This document shows positions 51,637 through 59,840 of a DNA stretch of 64,000 bases, piece by piece. The stretch is taken from positions 248,001 through 312,000 of the forward strand of contig NZ_FTRU01000007.1 of the NCBI RefSeq assembly GCF_900148495.1. The letters are read 5' to 3'. The notes under the pieces were generated by a model. That model was not told the DNA's origin and ran no database searches. It saw only the letters and a program-made list of their open reading frames with translations. Positions within the stretch are counted from its first letter, which is position 1, and each line of letters starts with the position of its first letter. Both the position numbers and the translations under genes were made by a program. The stretch comes from Negativibacillus massiliensis. GTDB lineage: Bacteria; Bacillota; Clostridia; Oscillospirales; Ruminococcaceae.

Positions 51637-53184
51637 ATGAACAGTGTAATCAAAGGCGCAAGCTATATCCTTGCCCATACACCAGACATGGTAATGGAAA
51701 ATGGTACAACTCAGACAACTGAGAGAATCGTAAACCCAGGTTCTGAGTACCTCAAAGAACTGCCAAACCACATCAGAACATACGAACAGGCTCTGGCTTA
51801 CCTGCCAAACCAGACTTACATCGGCAACATGCATCCAGATGAACTGGCTAAATACGATCAGCCATGGGTTGACACCACAGTTGAAGGTATGAACCAGAGA
51901 ACTGGTAAATACGGCGAAATCATGCCAGAAGACGAATTCTACATGCTGATGCAGTGCGTAGACGTTTTCGAACTGGTTATGCTGGAAAAGAGCTTCGTAG
52001 CTGCAACAAGAGAAAAATTTGCTGCTAACCCAGTAATCGACGATTCCATCGTTGCAAGAATCCATGAAGGTGTTGACGCTTCCGAAGTTGAGCACTTTGT
52101 AAACGAAGAACATGCTGAGCCACTGGTATTCGCTGGCAAAACTGTTGGTTTCGTAAAGAGAGCTCATGACGTTGACGAAAACCTCTCTGCTCACACAATG
52201 CTCGAGAACATGGTTTCCAAAGCATCTGCTGTTCTGTCCCTGCTGCACCTGATCCGCGTAACAGGCGTTAACAAAGAAGATATCGACTACGTTATCGACT
52301 GCTGCGAAGAGGCTTGTGGTGATATGAACCAGCGTGGCGGCGGCAACTTTGCAAAAGCTTCCGCAGAAATCGCAGGTCTTGTTAATGCAACCGGTTGCGA
52401 TGTTCGTGGCTTCTGTGCTGGTCCTACCCATGCATTCATCAACGCTGCTTCCCTGGTAAAAGCTGGCACACACAAAAACGTTGTTGTAGTTGCTGGTGGT
52501 TGTACCGCTAAACTGGGTATGAACGGTAAAGACCATGTTAAGAAAGGTCTGCCAATCCTTGAAGATATGATCGGCGGTTTCGCTATCCTTCTGAGCGAAA
52601 ACGACGGCGTTAACCCAGAAGTTGACACCGAGCACACTGGTAAACACACTGTTGGTACCGGTTCCGCTCCACAGAACGTTATCTCTTCTCTGGTAACCAA
52701 TCCTCTGGATGCTGCTGGTCTGAAGATCACTGACGTTGATAAATACTCTGCTGAAATGCAGAACCCAGATATCACCAAACCTGCTGGCGCTGGCGACGTT
52801 CCGCTTGCTAACTACAAGATGATCGCTGCTCTGGGCGTTAAGAGAGGCGACCTCGAAAAGAAAGACCTCGCTACCTTCCCAGCTGAGCACGGTATGGTTG
52901 GTTGGGCTCCAACACAGGGTCACATTCCATCTGGCGTTCCATACGTTGGTGTTTGCCGCGACGACATCCTCGAAGGCAAAGTTAACAGAGCTATGATCAT
53001 CGGTAAAGGTTCTCTGTTCCTCGGCCGTATGACCAACCTGTTCGACGGTGTTTCTGTAATGATCACCAAGAACTCCGGTAAGACAGAAGAAGCTGCAGTT
53101 TCTGAAGAGCACATCAAAGGCCTCATCGGTAAAGCAATGAAAGATTTCGCTGCTTCCCTGCTGGCTGCTGCTGAAGAAGAATAA
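51637..53184 (+). CDS. grdC: Glycine reductase component C, beta subunit GrdC
   Basis: A 515-residue subunit of the acetyl-phosphate-forming protein C. The fold resembles ketoacyl-ACP synthase III/thiolase proteins (VNATGCDVRGFCAGPTHAFINAAS, VVVVAGGCTAKLGMNG, and a C-terminal region with GHIPSGVPYVG). Together with GrdD it receives the carboxymethyl group from GrdA and releases acetyl phosphate with inorganic phosphate, the ATP-yielding step. The ATG at 51637 has GAGG ten bases upstream. Confidence 0.94.
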   Translation: MNSVIKGASYILAHTPDMVMENGTTQTTERIVNPGSEYLKELPNHIRTYEQALAYLPNQTYIGNMHPDELAKYDQPWVDTTVEGMNQRTGKYGEIMPEDEFYMLMQCVDVFELVMLEKSFVAATREKFAANPVIDDSIVARIHEGVDASEVEHFVNEEHAEPLVFAGKTVGFVKRAHDVDENLSAHTMLENMVSKASAVLSLLHLIRVTGVNKEDIDYVIDCCEEACGDMNQRGGGNFAKASAEIAGLVNATGCDVRGFCAGPTHAFINAASLVKAGTHKNVVVVAGGCTAKLGMNGKDHVKKGLPILEDMIGGFAILLSENDGVNPEVDTEHTGKHTVGTGSAPQNVISSLVTNPLDAAGLKITDVDKYSAEMQNPDITKPAGAGDVPLANYKMIAALGVKRGDLEKKDLATFPAEHGMVGWAPTQGHIPSGVPYVGVCRDDILEGKVNRAMIIGKGSLFLGRMTNLFDGVSVMITKNSGKTEEAAVSEEHIKGLIGKAMKDFAASLLAAAEEE

Positions 53185-53233
53185 TCTTGCAGATTCGAAG
53201 TCTGTAAAATCGGAAAGGAATGAGGAGATCATT

Positions 53234-54382
53234 ATGGCACAGATCGAAAAAATGATTGCCAAAACTTTCATGGACATTGCTACTGGTCTTGAAACTGGCT
53301 CCTTTGGTGCTAGACCAAGAATCGCTGTAACAGGTCTGGGAAGCGAACATGGCGAAGCAAACTCTGTTGAAGCTGCTGTTCTGGCTGCTGACAGAGGTGT
53401 TGATGTTACCCTCATCGGCACTGCTGAAAACGAAAAATTCAATACCGTTAAAGTTTCTGATGAAGACGAAATGTACAAAGAAATGGAAAAAATGCTGGAC
53501 AACGGCGACATCGATGGCTGTGTAACCATGCATTATCCATTCCCAATCGGCGTTTCCACTGTTGGCCGTGTTATCACTCCTGGTAAAGGCAAACAGATGT
53601 TCATCGCTAACACAACCGGTACTTCCGCTGCTGAAAGAATTGAAGCAATGATCCGCAACACAATCGCTGGTATCATTACTGCAAAAGCATGCGGTATCAA
53701 AAACCCAACCGTTGGTATCCTGAACGTTGACGGCGCTAGACAGTGCGAAGGCGCTCTGAAAGAACTTCAGGCTAACGGCTACGACATCCACTTTGCAGAA
53801 TCTTCCCGTGCAGACGGCGGCTGCGTTATGAGAGGTAACGACCTTCTCGTTGGCGCTTGCGACGTTATGGTAACAGACTCTCTGACAGGTAACATCCTGA
53901 TGAAGATGATGTCTTCTTACTGCACAGGCGGTAGCTACGAGGCTGTTGGCTACGGCTACGGCCCTGGTATCGGTGAAGGCTACGACAGACTGGTTCTGAT
54001 CGTATCCCGTGCTTCCGGTGCTCCTGTTCTGGCTAACGCTATGGAATACGCTGCACAGCTGGTAAAAGGCAATTACAGAGAAATTGCTGCAAAAGAATAT
54101 GCTGCTGCTAAGAAAGCTGGTCTGGAGAAAGTTATCGCTGCTCGCAAACCAGTTAAGAAAGAAGCTTCCGAAGAAGTAGTAGAGTGCCCACCAAAGGAAA
54201 TCGTAACCGCTTCCGTTGCTGGTATCGAGGTTATGGACCTGGAAGACGCTGTACAGGCTCTGTGGAAAGCTAAGATCTACGCAGAAAGCGGCATGGGCTG
54301 TACTGGACCTCTGGTTATGATGTCCGAAGCAAACCATGACAAAGCTGTTGAGATCCTCAAAGCAGCTGGCTACATTTCCTAG
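53234..54382 (+). CDS. grdD: Glycine reductase component C, alpha subunit GrdD
   Basis: A 382-residue subunit with a PlsX-like fold (RIAVTGLGSEHGEANSVEAAVLAAD, IGTAENEKFN, VGILNVDGARQCEGAL). The C-terminal Cys356 in SGMGCTGPLVMMSE is where the acetyl thioester is formed before phosphorolysis. Behind grdC by 49 bases with its own GAGGAG site. Last gene of the operon, ending 8 bases before a strong terminator. Confidence 0.94.
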   Translation: MAQIEKMIAKTFMDIATGLETGSFGARPRIAVTGLGSEHGEANSVEAAVLAADRGVDVTLIGTAENEKFNTVKVSDEDEMYKEMEKMLDNGDIDGCVTMHYPFPIGVSTVGRVITPGKGKQMFIANTTGTSAAERIEAMIRNTIAGIITAKACGIKNPTVGILNVDGARQCEGALKELQANGYDIHFAESSRADGGCVMRGNDLLVGACDVMVTDSLTGNILMKMMSSYCTGGSYEAVGYGYGPGIGEGYDRLVLIVSRASGAPVLANAMEYAAQLVKGNYREIAAKEYAAAKKAGLEKVIAARKPVKKEASEEVVECPPKEIVTASVAGIEVMDLEDAVQALWKAKIYAESGMGCTGPLVMMSEANHDKAVEILKAAGYIS

Positions 54383-54389
54383 TTGTCAG

Positions 54390-54423
54390 GAGACTCCCGA
54401 ATTTTCGGGAGTCTCTTTTTTTG
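54390..54423 (+). terminator. Terminator of the grd operon
   Basis: GAGACTCCCGAA, loop TT, TTCGGGAGTCTC, then seven T residues. Confidence 0.95.
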
Positions 54424-54429
54424 CGTTGG

Positions 54430-54925
54430 AACAAAACAAAAGTTTTCGTCCACCTTTTCTAAAAGGTGGTGGGGGTACGGGGGCAACGCCCCTGTGACAC
54501 TTCAGAATAAAATAAAAATGGATAGGGGCAGAGAGCTGTTTCGATACTGCCGCACGTCAGTGCGCCAAAGGCATTGCCTTTGGAAATTTATTTCAAATAT
54601 AAAAGAAAAACGATAGAGATGGAAACTGATTCATCTCTATCGTTTTTTTATATCGTGTTTTTGTTTTGATGAAATAATCTATCTTGGCGCCAAGGGTGAA
54701 CAGTGTTCGGCTTCAAGTTGGTACTGCCGAAAACTTCCCACTGGGAACTTTTCGGGGGCAGCCTGTTGAATCCGGTAGTTTGTGAAAACTTTTTCTCTTG
54801 CAAAAAGTTTTCACACTTTCAAAAATGCGCTTTCACGGATAAAGAGTTTCGCACTCCGCAGAGTGCGACCAAAGGCTCTGCCTTTGGAAACCGCAATTTT
54901 TTGAAAAAAATTGAGTAAAACTTTA
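54430..54925. repeat. Mosaic hairpin repeat region 12
   Basis: Modules: ACCACCTTTT-type CCACCTTTTCTAAAAGGTGG (near 54450), GGGGTACGGGGGCAACGCCC (near 54470), TGCCGCACGTCAGTGCG (near 54548), CAAAGGCATTGCCTTTG, GAACTTTTCGG-type tracts, GTGAAAACTTTTTCTCTTGC with its downstream arm (near 54783-54813), GCACTCCGCAGAGTGC, CCAAAGGCTCTGCCTTTGG and AATTTTTTGAAAAAAATT. A second terminator-like GATAGAGATG ... CATCTCTATCG stem with T run lies near 54610-54648. Confidence 0.72.
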
Positions 54926-54928
54926 TTT

Positions 54929-55657
54929 TTAGGATTTCTTTTGTTTTCCACAAGCACTGAGGTAGCTCAGGCTATGAACGCCCCAGAAAATCGCAATTAG
55001 AATAAATGGAGCCAAACCAATCGGATAAAAAATCTGGATCATACAGCACAGAGCAAATGCGATGAGAAACGCATATCGCAGGCTCTTATAACTCTGGTAA
55101 CCAGCACGATACATCTCAAAGGTCTCTGCCTCGTCGCTTTCCTTTTCCCAGTCCTTCATGAAACGCATCGACATCGGATCGGTGTTTTTAAACTTCGGGT
55201 TGATCTTTTTGATGAGGTTGACCTGGCTTACCTCCACCCAGGTGTTGATTGACAGGAAAACGATGGTTGCCACTGCGCTGATAAGAATATTTTTCGGGAT
55301 CAGATAAGCAGTGGATGCGCCGAGGAAGAAAAAGTTCGAGATGGTGCACAGCACACTGCACATCATGCCGGGATTGGATTGATTTTCAATCTGATCGTAG
55401 ATTTCGTCCTCATTTTCCGGCGTGATGCTGTTCAGCAGCTTTTTGAGCTTATGAATGGAATAAACCGACATCAGCGACAGGAAAAGACAGATGCTGATAT
55501 GAAGCGCCGGTGTCATCGAGCCAAACCACTCGCTGAAATTTTTGATTGCACCGACAACACCGTCCTCAAAATTCATAAAAATCCTAGAAGCCAGCGCGCC
55601 GCACGAACCGGAGATAATCAAAATCAGGATATACTTGATAACAGGATGTTTTTTCAT
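54929..55657 (-). CDS. DUF3169 family membrane protein
   Basis: A 242-residue protein with six hydrophobic segments: two near the N-terminus, two around residues 105-160 and two near the C-terminus. The arrangement with a small XRE regulator gene 28 bases upstream on the same strand is the usual context for DUF3169 proteins. Their function is not established. The ATG at 55657 has AAGGAGG at seven bases; the longer frame would overlap the regulator gene. Confidence 0.82.
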   Translation of the reverse strand: MKKHPVIKYILILIISGSCGALASRIFMNFEDGVVGAIKNFSEWFGSMTPALHISICLFLSLMSVYSIHKLKKLLNSITPENEDEIYDQIENQSNPGMMCSVLCTISNFFFLGASTAYLIPKNILISAVATIVFLSINTWVEVSQVNLIKKINPKFKNTDPMSMRFMKDWEKESDEAETFEMYRAGYQSYKSLRYAFLIAFALCCMIQIFYPIGLAPFILIAIFWGVHSLSYLSACGKQKKS

Positions 55658-55685
55658 AGAGAACCCTCCTTCAAAATGAATTGGT

Positions 55686-55892
55686 CTATTGTTCTTCCAG
55701 ATAAGAGAATAATTCTTCCACCGTCGCTTCCAGCACCTTCGCAATCTTTAATGCAAGCGTGACAGAGGGATTGTAGTCTCCGCGCTCAATCAGGCTGATC
55801 GTCTGGCGGGAAACACCGACCAGATTCCCCAGATCGGTCTGGCTCAGGTGGAATCTCGCCCGATATTCCTTGAGATGGTTGATTAACGGCAT
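55686..55892 (-). CDS. Small XRE family regulator
   Basis: A 68-residue Cro/C1-type helix-turn-helix protein: LSQTDLGNLVGVSRQTISLIERGDYNPSVTLALKIAKVLEATVEELF. This minimal form, without a sensing domain, is typically paired with a downstream membrane protein gene, here DUF3169. Two inverted repeats around the promoter just upstream suggest autoregulation. AAGGAG precedes the ATG. Confidence 0.9.
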   Translation of the reverse strand: MPLINHLKEYRARFHLSQTDLGNLVGVSRQTISLIERGDYNPSVTLALKIAKVLEATVEELFSYLEEQ

Positions 55893-55930
55893 GTCGCATC
55901 TCCTTTCGTTTTGACAAGAATCTATTTCAA

Positions 55931-55993
55931 AATGACATATATCCTTGTCATTTATCTTGGCTTTAGTATAGCATTGACAAAGATACTTGTCAA
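55931..55993 (-). promoter_or_regulatory. Promoter and operators of the XRE-DUF3169 operon
   Basis: On the minus strand TTGACA (55988-55993), 17-base spacer, TATACT (55965-55970). One palindrome, TTGACAAAGATACTTGTCAA (55974-55993), fills the spacer and the -35 box. A second with arms AATGACA and TGTCATT (55931-55952) lies downstream of the start site. The shared TGACA half-site supports binding by the small regulator. Confidence 0.82.
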
Positions 55994-56007
55994 TATAGAA
56001 AAGAAAA

Positions 56008-56037
56008 AAAGAGGAGATTTTTTACAGTCTCCTCTTT
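56008..56037 (-). terminator. Terminator of the glycerophosphodiesterase gene
   Basis: AGAGGAGA and TCTCCTCT arms with T-rich flanks on both strands, about 50 bases after the stop of the minus-strand gene. Confidence 0.75.
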
Positions 56038-56085
56038 TTCACAGTTTCCATGTTAAGTTGTGGAAAATTTGCAGGACCTCAAAAA

Positions 56086-56898
56086 TTAATACCGAACCGG
56101 AGGCAAAAAGCCCTCGAAGATGATGGCGTCATATTTTCCGATGGCATCTTGATAGTCCTGCTCGCGGATGGTCCAGCCGACCGTCATGGCACCGAGGCTT
56201 TTGAGCAGCTGAAAGACATGATTGCTGTCGGCGTATTTATGATCGTAGGCGATAAAGTTTGGCTTGGACAGGAAGTTGAACATCATGTTGCTCAGCGCTG
56301 CCGCCGGAACCATCGCCGCGGATTTTTCGCGGAAGCGGGTAGCAAGCTGACCGCGCATCACCTGTGGTGCATTTTTGGCAAACCAGCCCATCATCATGGG
56401 GTTCATCGACTCCACGCAGTAGTCGCCGGGATAGCGGCGCAGCAGGTCGTACACCTTCAGGCAGAGCAGTTCATAGTGTTCGGTGGATTTGATCTCAACG
56501 ATCAGCGGAACCTTTCCATCCACCAGCTGAAGTACCTCAGAAAAGAGCGGGATGGTTTGATCGGAGTTCAGCAGCGGATGTTTTTGCAGCTCGGCAAAGG
56601 TGCTCTGCTCGATTTTCAGTGGGGTGGAGCACATCCGCTGTAAGCTCTCGTCATGGAACACTACGATCTTTCCGTCAGCGGTCATCTGAAGGTCCAGTTC
56701 GATGCCGTAGCCGTGCTCAACCGCAGCACCGAAAGCGGCAAGGGAGTTCTCCGGACGGGAAAGATGGTCAAACAACCCGCGGTGCGCGAAGGTGCGGCGG
56801 GAAAATTTGCTTTGCAGAGGATGTTTCTGGAAGGAGGGAAGGATGCTGACAGCACCCGCGCTGATTCCAAGAACAGCCAGAGAGAGAAAAGGATGCAT
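56086..56898 (-). CDS. Glycerophosphodiester phosphodiesterase family protein
   Basis: A 270-residue enzyme hydrolysing glycerophosphodiesters to glycerol-3-phosphate and an alcohol. It has a hydrophobic N-terminal segment (about 4-20) that may anchor it to the membrane. The catalytic set is complete: His39 and Arg40 in AHRG, Glu50 and Asn51 in RPENS, Glu67 and Asp69 in IELDL, and His82 in VVFHDE. A C-terminal WTIREQ and FEGF match the family. AAGGAA precedes the ATG. Confidence 0.9.
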   Translation of the reverse strand: MHPFLSLAVLGISAGAVSILPSFQKHPLQSKFSRRTFAHRGLFDHLSRPENSLAAFGAAVEHGYGIELDLQMTADGKIVVFHDESLQRMCSTPLKIEQSTFAELQKHPLLNSDQTIPLFSEVLQLVDGKVPLIVEIKSTEHYELLCLKVYDLLRRYPGDYCVESMNPMMMGWFAKNAPQVMRGQLATRFREKSAAMVPAAALSNMMFNFLSKPNFIAYDHKYADSNHVFQLLKSLGAMTVGWTIREQDYQDAIGKYDAIIFEGFLPPVRY

Positions 56899-56929
56899 AG
56901 GGTTTTTCCTTCTTTCAATAGAATAGAAG

Positions 56930-56975
56930 GCGGATAACTGTCGTTATCCGCCTGATGGTTATCCGTCTAGTGGTT
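56930..56975 (-). repeat. Hairpin and short tandem repeats after the nitrilase-like genes
   Basis: AGGCGGATAAC, loop TGTC, GTTATCCGCCT forms a perfect hairpin. It is followed on the plus strand by two further imperfect copies of the GGTTATCCGNCT unit, up to the stop codon at 56974. On the minus strand the stem is followed by TCTATTCTATTG, so termination would be weak. Confidence 0.6.
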
Positions 56976-58272
56976 ATCTGCCCGGGAATTGGATGGCAGG
57001 TGGAATATCGGAGCCGGAACGAGATTTTGCCGGAGCAGGAGGCTCTTCGGAAGGCTCGGATTGCAGGATGTCCTCAATTTCGGAAAGACCGGCATTGCTC
57101 GGGGATTCTGTATTCTCGGAAGCCTGCTGTTCCTCAGAGAAGCCTTCATCCGAAAGGATAGCTCCATAGGAGTTTGCTTCCTCTTCTTCCATATCCGCGT
57201 TGTCCTCGGCGCCTGATGGCTTGGTCTGGCGTGCAAGTGCATATTCCTTGCGTGCCATTTCCTCAATAATCGGGTTAATGTCCGAAATGTACAGGTCAGG
57301 GTCCTGGCTCAGCCGCTCCAGGTCGATGCGGGCGGTCAGGCAGGCATTTGCGGTTGGACGTTCGGTCTGCATGATGATGCCGTTGCCCATCTTGCTTGCA
57401 GAAAATGGCGCATAGATGCCGCTGATTGCGCGGAACGGCAGATCCATGAAGTCACCGGTCAGCCAGGAAGAGATGGCGAATACCGGCTGTTCCTGACAGC
57501 GCATGAAGGAGCAGCTCTGGAAGTACTCACTGCTGTTGCTTTCGCAAAAAGCGGAAGGGCAGAGCAGAAGCTGTGCACCCATCAGATGGGCAGCATTTGC
57601 CGCTTCATAGACGCGCTGATCCATACCGGTCAGGATTGCCATGCGGCAGAGCTTGGTCTGTGCGACCGAGATGCTCTTGCCAGCAATCAGACCGCAGAAT
57701 TTTTCGGCAGGGGAGAGGTGCAGCTTGTCCTGATGCAGCACCACATTGCCGTCTGGGTCAAACAGGAAGGAGCGATTGACAAAGCCCTCGCGGGTCTTGA
57801 CGATCATGCTGCCTGCCAGAATGTATACCGAGGATTTGATGGCAAGCAGCGAGAAAAAGTGAAGATAACTTTCCAGCAGCGGCTGGGCAAGATATTTGCC
57901 GTAAAAATGCAGGACTTCTTCCACCGCTTCCCGGTCCTGATTGATCAGGTCCTCCGAGAACTGGTAGCACAGATCAAAGATGGAAGGGGAGCTTAAAATC
58001 GGAAGCAGTCCGATATACTCTGGAAATACGATCAGCTGGGTTCCGTCTGCAACGGCGGTGTTGACGTTTGCCAAAATCAGCTCCATGCAGTCCTTAAATG
58101 GCAGCTCTGCCTTGAGGGAAAGCTGAACGCAGGATACCTTGATATTGTTTGGCATGACATAATCCAGCGCACGGGACATCCTGATGTCGGTCTGTTCCAG
58201 CAGATGATCCAGCTTTGTGCTGCTCCAGTTGGAGCAGAGAAGCTTTGCAGCAGCCATGTGTTTTAAGTTCAT
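56974..58272 (-). CDS. Carbon-nitrogen hydrolase-fold protein lacking the catalytic Cys
   Basis: A 432-residue protein. After 45 N-terminal residues, a nitrilase fold covers about residues 45-320. Glu85 (VFPEYIGLL) and Lys183 (HQDKLHLSPAE) of the catalytic triad are present. The nucleophile region reads AILTGMDQRVYEAA, with Gly216 where nitrilases have Cys. The C-terminal 100 residues are acidic, Ser/Pro-rich and probably disordered. It starts on the last base of the upstream gene's stop codon (TGATG) behind AAGGAGG. Hydrolysis by the usual mechanism is unlikely; a structural or regulatory role with its partner is inferred. Confidence 0.8.
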   Translation of the reverse strand: MNLKHMAAAKLLCSNWSSTKLDHLLEQTDIRMSRALDYVMPNNIKVSCVQLSLKAELPFKDCMELILANVNTAVADGTQLIVFPEYIGLLPILSSPSIFDLCYQFSEDLINQDREAVEEVLHFYGKYLAQPLLESYLHFFSLLAIKSSVYILAGSMIVKTREGFVNRSFLFDPDGNVVLHQDKLHLSPAEKFCGLIAGKSISVAQTKLCRMAILTGMDQRVYEAANAAHLMGAQLLLCPSAFCESNSSEYFQSCSFMRCQEQPVFAISSWLTGDFMDLPFRAISGIYAPFSASKMGNGIIMQTERPTANACLTARIDLERLSQDPDLYISDINPIIEEMARKEYALARQTKPSGAEDNADMEEEEANSYGAILSDEGFSEEQQASENTESPSNAGLSEIEDILQSEPSEEPPAPAKSRSGSDIPPAIQFPGR

Positions 58273-58967
58273 CAGGAAATCCCTCCTTTCTCATAGATGC
58301 GCAGATCCAGCTTGTCCGGCAGGTTGCCGCCAAATTCGCTCTTATTGAGCTTATTGAGGTATAACTTTGCAAACAGCGAATGAGAGCTTGCCGGAGGAAC
58401 CAGATAGCCGCTTTCGTCCTGTGTCAGACAGCAGGGAGCAGCGACCGCAGAAAAACAGTTGCAGCAGCCCACAACATAGACGCCGTTTGACTGTGCGGCG
58501 TTCCAGATGCCGGTAGTCAGCATGTGGCGGCTGAGCTGATAGGAGTCGATGAACTGGGAAGCAATCACGATCTGTGCGCCCTTCATGCGGGCAATGCGCA
58601 GCACCTGCGGATGATAGATGTCCACATCCACACACAGAAAGATGTTTCCAATAGGGGTCTGGATCGGTTCAATTTTGTCATATTGGGAAAGCTCCGCCTG
58701 ATTGTACAGGTTGCGGTGAGTAGCGCCCTGGATGCCCAGAACCTCGCCTTTGGGAGAGAACAAACACAGATAAAGAATATTGTTGACTACAAAGCGGCTT
58801 GGAACCAGGTAGACGTTGTTTTTCATCGCATACTTGCGGCAGGCATTGAGATAATCGGGAGTGTCCCATTCGGGAATATAGGATTTTACATCCGAAAAAA
58901 CCACCAGGTCGGAAAGCGGTTTGATCTTTCCGAAGGGGGGAGTAATACACACTACGGCACGCGCCAC
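58272..58967 (-). CDS. Carbon-nitrogen hydrolase-fold protein lacking catalytic Glu and Lys
   Basis: A 231-residue nitrilase-superfamily protein. The nucleophile region FLCVDVDIYHP keeps a Cys (Cys112). The first triad position reads VVFSDVKSY, with Asp26 instead of Glu, and the Lys region reads GATHRNLYN, with no Lys. The losses are complementary to those of the downstream gene, with which it overlaps by one base. The start is GTG at 58967 behind AGAGGTG; an upstream ATG at 59018 has no ribosome binding site. Substrate unknown. Confidence 0.75.
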   Translation of the reverse strand: MARAVVCITPPFGKIKPLSDLVVFSDVKSYIPEWDTPDYLNACRKYAMKNNVYLVPSRFVVNNILYLCLFSPKGEVLGIQGATHRNLYNQAELSQYDKIEPIQTPIGNIFLCVDVDIYHPQVLRIARMKGAQIVIASQFIDSYQLSRHMLTTGIWNAAQSNGVYVVGCCNCFSAVAAPCCLTQDESGYLVPPASSHSLFAKLYLNKLNKSEFGGNLPDKLDLRIYEKGGIS

Positions 58968-59296
58968 GTTTGTCACCTCTTTCGTACAGAAATCAACGGA
59001 TTTTTGCGTATTTCTCATGGTTCTATTATACTATTTCGTGCTATTGACTGCAAGGAAAAAAGATAAACTGTTGTCGGAAAAAACATCCACATATTTCCAC
59101 AAACAGGTGGTTGAAATAGTTGAAAGTTGATTACCAAATGTAAAATGGAAGTAAAATATCATAGTTTTAACAGTTTCAACGAAGTTTTCAACAATCCATC
59201 ATGTGGATTTCTGTTGAATTGAAGTGAAGAAAGGCGCATTTTGCGCTAAAAATTTGGCACTGCGCAAAAAGAGCCTGAAATCGGCATTTTTAAAAC
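58968..59296. other. AT-rich intergenic region upstream of the nitrilase-like genes
   Basis: About 330 bases without coding potential or repeat modules. A TATACTA near 59031 on the minus-strand side could belong to the promoter of the nitrilase-like operon. Confidence 0.35.
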
Positions 59297-59348
59297 AAAA
59301 AAGCCGGGATTTTAAGCTTTAGTTTTGCTCAAAATCTTCCGGCTTTTT
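59297..59348 (-). terminator. Terminator overlapping the end of tadA
   Basis: On the minus strand AAAAAGCCGG AAGATTTTG and AAAATCCCGGCTTTTTT pair across a loop that contains the stop codon and the last codons of tadA. Confidence 0.7.
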
Positions 59349-59816
59349 ACGGAGAGTTTCAAAAAATTCGCTGAGTACCGCGGCACATTCCTCTTCCAGG
59401 ATGCCCGAGCGGATAACAGGCGTATGGTTAAACGGCATCACAAAAAGGTCTGCCACCGAACCGGCACAGCCCGCCTTGTCGTCCTTGGCGCCGTATACCA
59501 CCCGATCCAGGCGGGAGTTGATGATTGCACCGCTGCACATCGGACAGGGCTCCAGCGTGACATAGAGGGTGCATCCGCTCAACCGCCAGCTGTTTAACAC
59601 ACGACAGGCCTGTTGGATGCACAGCACCTCAGCGTGCGCCATCGCGTCCTGATCTAGCTCCCGGCGGTTGTGGGCGCGGGCAATGACCTGCTCATCCCGC
59701 ACAATGACCGCTCCGACCGGAATCTCTCCCAGAGCTGCGGCTTTTTTAGCTTCCAGCAGCGCCTGATGCATCCAGTGTGCATCGCGCTGCTGATAGGATG
59801 GAATGGACTGCTGCAT
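59319..59816 (-). CDS. tadA: tRNA-specific adenosine deaminase
   Basis: A 165-residue zinc deaminase converting A34 to inosine in the anticodon of tRNA-Arg(ACG). MAHAEVLCI gives the zinc His61 and the proton-shuttling Glu63, and LEPCPMCSGA gives Cys91 and Cys94. ARAHNRRE and DKAGCAGS are TadA-specific. GGTGG precedes the ATG. It is separated by only 24 bases from the CPBP protease gene upstream and is probably in the same transcript. Confidence 0.95.
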   Translation of the reverse strand: MQQSIPSYQQRDAHWMHQALLEAKKAAALGEIPVGAVIVRDEQVIARAHNRRELDQDAMAHAEVLCIQQACRVLNSWRLSGCTLYVTLEPCPMCSGAIINSRLDRVVYGAKDDKAGCAGSVADLFVMPFNHTPVIRSGILEEECAAVLSEFFETLRKKPEDFEQN

Positions 59817-59840
59817 AGTTTCACCACCGATTTTGAAAGA

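Noticed and set aside
46212-54337. Very long minus-strand frames opposite grdE, grdB, trxB, grdC and grdD (337 to 704 codons)
   Set aside because: They mirror intact, recognised plus-strand genes and arise from codon bias; the peptides show no domain and lack ribosome binding sites.
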